Translations under genes and position numbers: made by a program
Assembly: GCA_023253495.1 (NCBI GenBank)
Contig: JALRGF010000442.1
Location: forward strand, 1-6,585
DNA: 6,585 nt
Origin: Verrucomicrobiales bacterium
GTDB lineage: Bacteria; Verrucomicrobiota; Verrucomicrobiia; Verrucomicrobiales; V1-33
Direction: 5' to 3'
The notes under the pieces: generated by a model
The model's input: the letters and a program-made list of their open reading frames with translations, nothing else
Databases searched by the model: none
Told to the model about the DNA's origin: nothing
Shown here: piece after piece, positions 5,808-6,585 of the stretch
Numbering within the stretch: position 1 is the first letter of the stretch
Layout: the number at the start of each line of letters is the position of its first letter

Positions 5808-6585
5808 TCACGGCCGGGCGGGTGGGCGGCGGGAGACTCTCCCTTGCCGGGCGGCCCGCCATCTCTGAAGGCGGGCGTTGTCGCCAATTGCCATGACTCC
5901 GGCAAGGAATAGGAGAAGCAAGAAAGCGGCGGACAGGAGCAGGTGTATCAGAGGTATCTCGCTATAGAGCTCATGTTCAAACGTCGACATTAGGAACATA
6001 TGAGCCGCAGGAACCATCGCCAAGAAGATGCAGGCCCAGCCTTTGAGGCGCAGGTGCTGGATGGTCCCGTGGTAAGCCTGAAATCCCATTCGCAGGAAAT
6101 AAATGTCGATGAGCAAAGGGATTAACATCATGATCAGAACGGGCATGACTGGTGCGTCGACATAATTTCCGGGTTTTTCCGGGTCCGGAACCGGCGTGTT
6201 CCTATCGGCAATGAGCGTTACCATCAACACACACATGGACAGCAGCCCCAAGCCCCCCCACAGCATCCAGATCACCCCGGCGGCGCGCACCCCGCTGGGC
6301 GGCTTGAGTGAGGGGCTCTTCGAGCGGTGGGCCGGCAGTGCCGCAGGGACGGCCGCGGGGTGCGTACCGGCAGCGGGCGCAACGGGCACCGCGACCGCGA
6401 CCGGCGGCGCGGGAGCCCTGTGTTTCCTGCAAGGCTGACAGCGGATACCAGTCGGTACTTCCGGGTTCGGCGACCAGTACCGGTTCCGGCGACATCGCGG
6501 CGAATTCATGAATCTCCCTCAGCGTCAGGGGGCCCAGTGTGGATCCGGCATAGCTGCAGAAATAGGGAAGCACCTCCTCAAACGG
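5808..6585 (-). pseudogene. GYF_2 (DUF4339) membrane protein paralogue, frameshifted and cut by window edge
   Basis: This second member of the GYF_2 tandem has its 5' end beyond position 6585. The visible start, PFEEVLPYFCSYAGS, is the end of domain one; domain two follows (LGPLTLREI ... STDWYPLSALQETQ). The frame then changes. Translated without a shift, the upstream frame drifts into Arg/Gly-rich sequence and stops at 6202-6204. The rest of the protein lies one base over: APAPPVAVAVPV linker, PAALPAHR, then four predicted helices (opening GVIWMLWGG; later IMMLIPLLIDIYFL, ACIFLAMVPAAHMFLM and LLLSAAFLLLLFLAGVMA) and a basic Arg-rich tail ending at 5808. Alignment with the intact neighbour places one extra base in the CCC at 6416-6418; removing it restores the GTKAPVPPV-like reading. 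It may be a recent pseudogene or a sequencing or assembly error. The rest of the membrane domain is clean, which argues for a young lesion or an error. Confidence 0.82.
6324..6417 (-). repeat. Direct repeat copy B, linker-coding block of frameshifted GYF_2 gene
   Basis: This is the partner of 5261-5354, same length and orientation, about 83% identical. The frameshift site (CCC, 6416-6418) lies at its end that is 5' in the coding direction. Tandem duplication, possibly with later gene conversion across this block, would explain it. Confidence 0.85.

Noticed and set aside
5763..5912. 49-codon + strand ORF preceded by GGGAGG five to six nt before its ATG
   Set aside because: The ribosome site is good, but most of the ORF is antisense to the 3' end of the frameshifted GYF_2 gene, its product is Gly/Pro-rich without hydrophobic or domain features, and nothing else supports it.

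Overview
The window is GC-rich bacterial chromosome with three genes on the + strand facing four on the - strand. Signal peptides, an RND efflux pump and a beta-barrel-like protein point to a diderm (Gram-negative-type) bacterium. The paired GYF_2 (DUF4339) membrane proteins, the scarcity of Shine-Dalgarno sites and the base composition fit Verrucomicrobiota, perhaps Opitutae. That placement is an inference; there is no rRNA or marker gene here to confirm it.

Left part, + strand (1-2661): the C-terminal half of a CusA/CzcA-type heavy-metal RND efflux transporter runs in from outside the window. It is followed 58 nt later by a small secreted protein with a Cys-rich tail (CxxC then CxC), and 18 nt after that by a beta-strand-rich protein with no signal peptide. 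Together they look like the tail of a metal-resistance operon: an inner-membrane pump, a likely periplasmic metal-binding accessory protein, and a possible outer-membrane protein of unknown function.

Middle, - strand (2710-4471): trpA (tryptophan synthase alpha chain) and dapF (diaminopimelate epimerase) are transcribed leftward in that order, 115 nt apart. They converge on the metal cassette across a 48-nt gap. Both keep all the catalytic residues I could check. trpB is not beside trpA.

Right part, - strand (4748-6585): two paralogous membrane proteins lie in tandem. Each has GYF_2 domains at the N-terminus, an Ala/Pro/Val-rich linker and about four transmembrane helices. The copy nearer trpA is intact. 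The other is cut by the window edge and broken by a one-base frameshift at 6416-6418. The two copies share a linker-coding block of about 94 nt that is roughly 83% identical, while their membrane domains have diverged much further.

No RNA gene, CRISPR array, insertion sequence or clear rho-independent terminator was seen. No gene-free stretch exceeds 300 nt; the longest, 4472-4747, holds two short perfect hairpins upstream of trpA. I see no convincing undescribed system. The least explained items are the secreted Cys-rich/barrel pair and the GYF_2 tandem.
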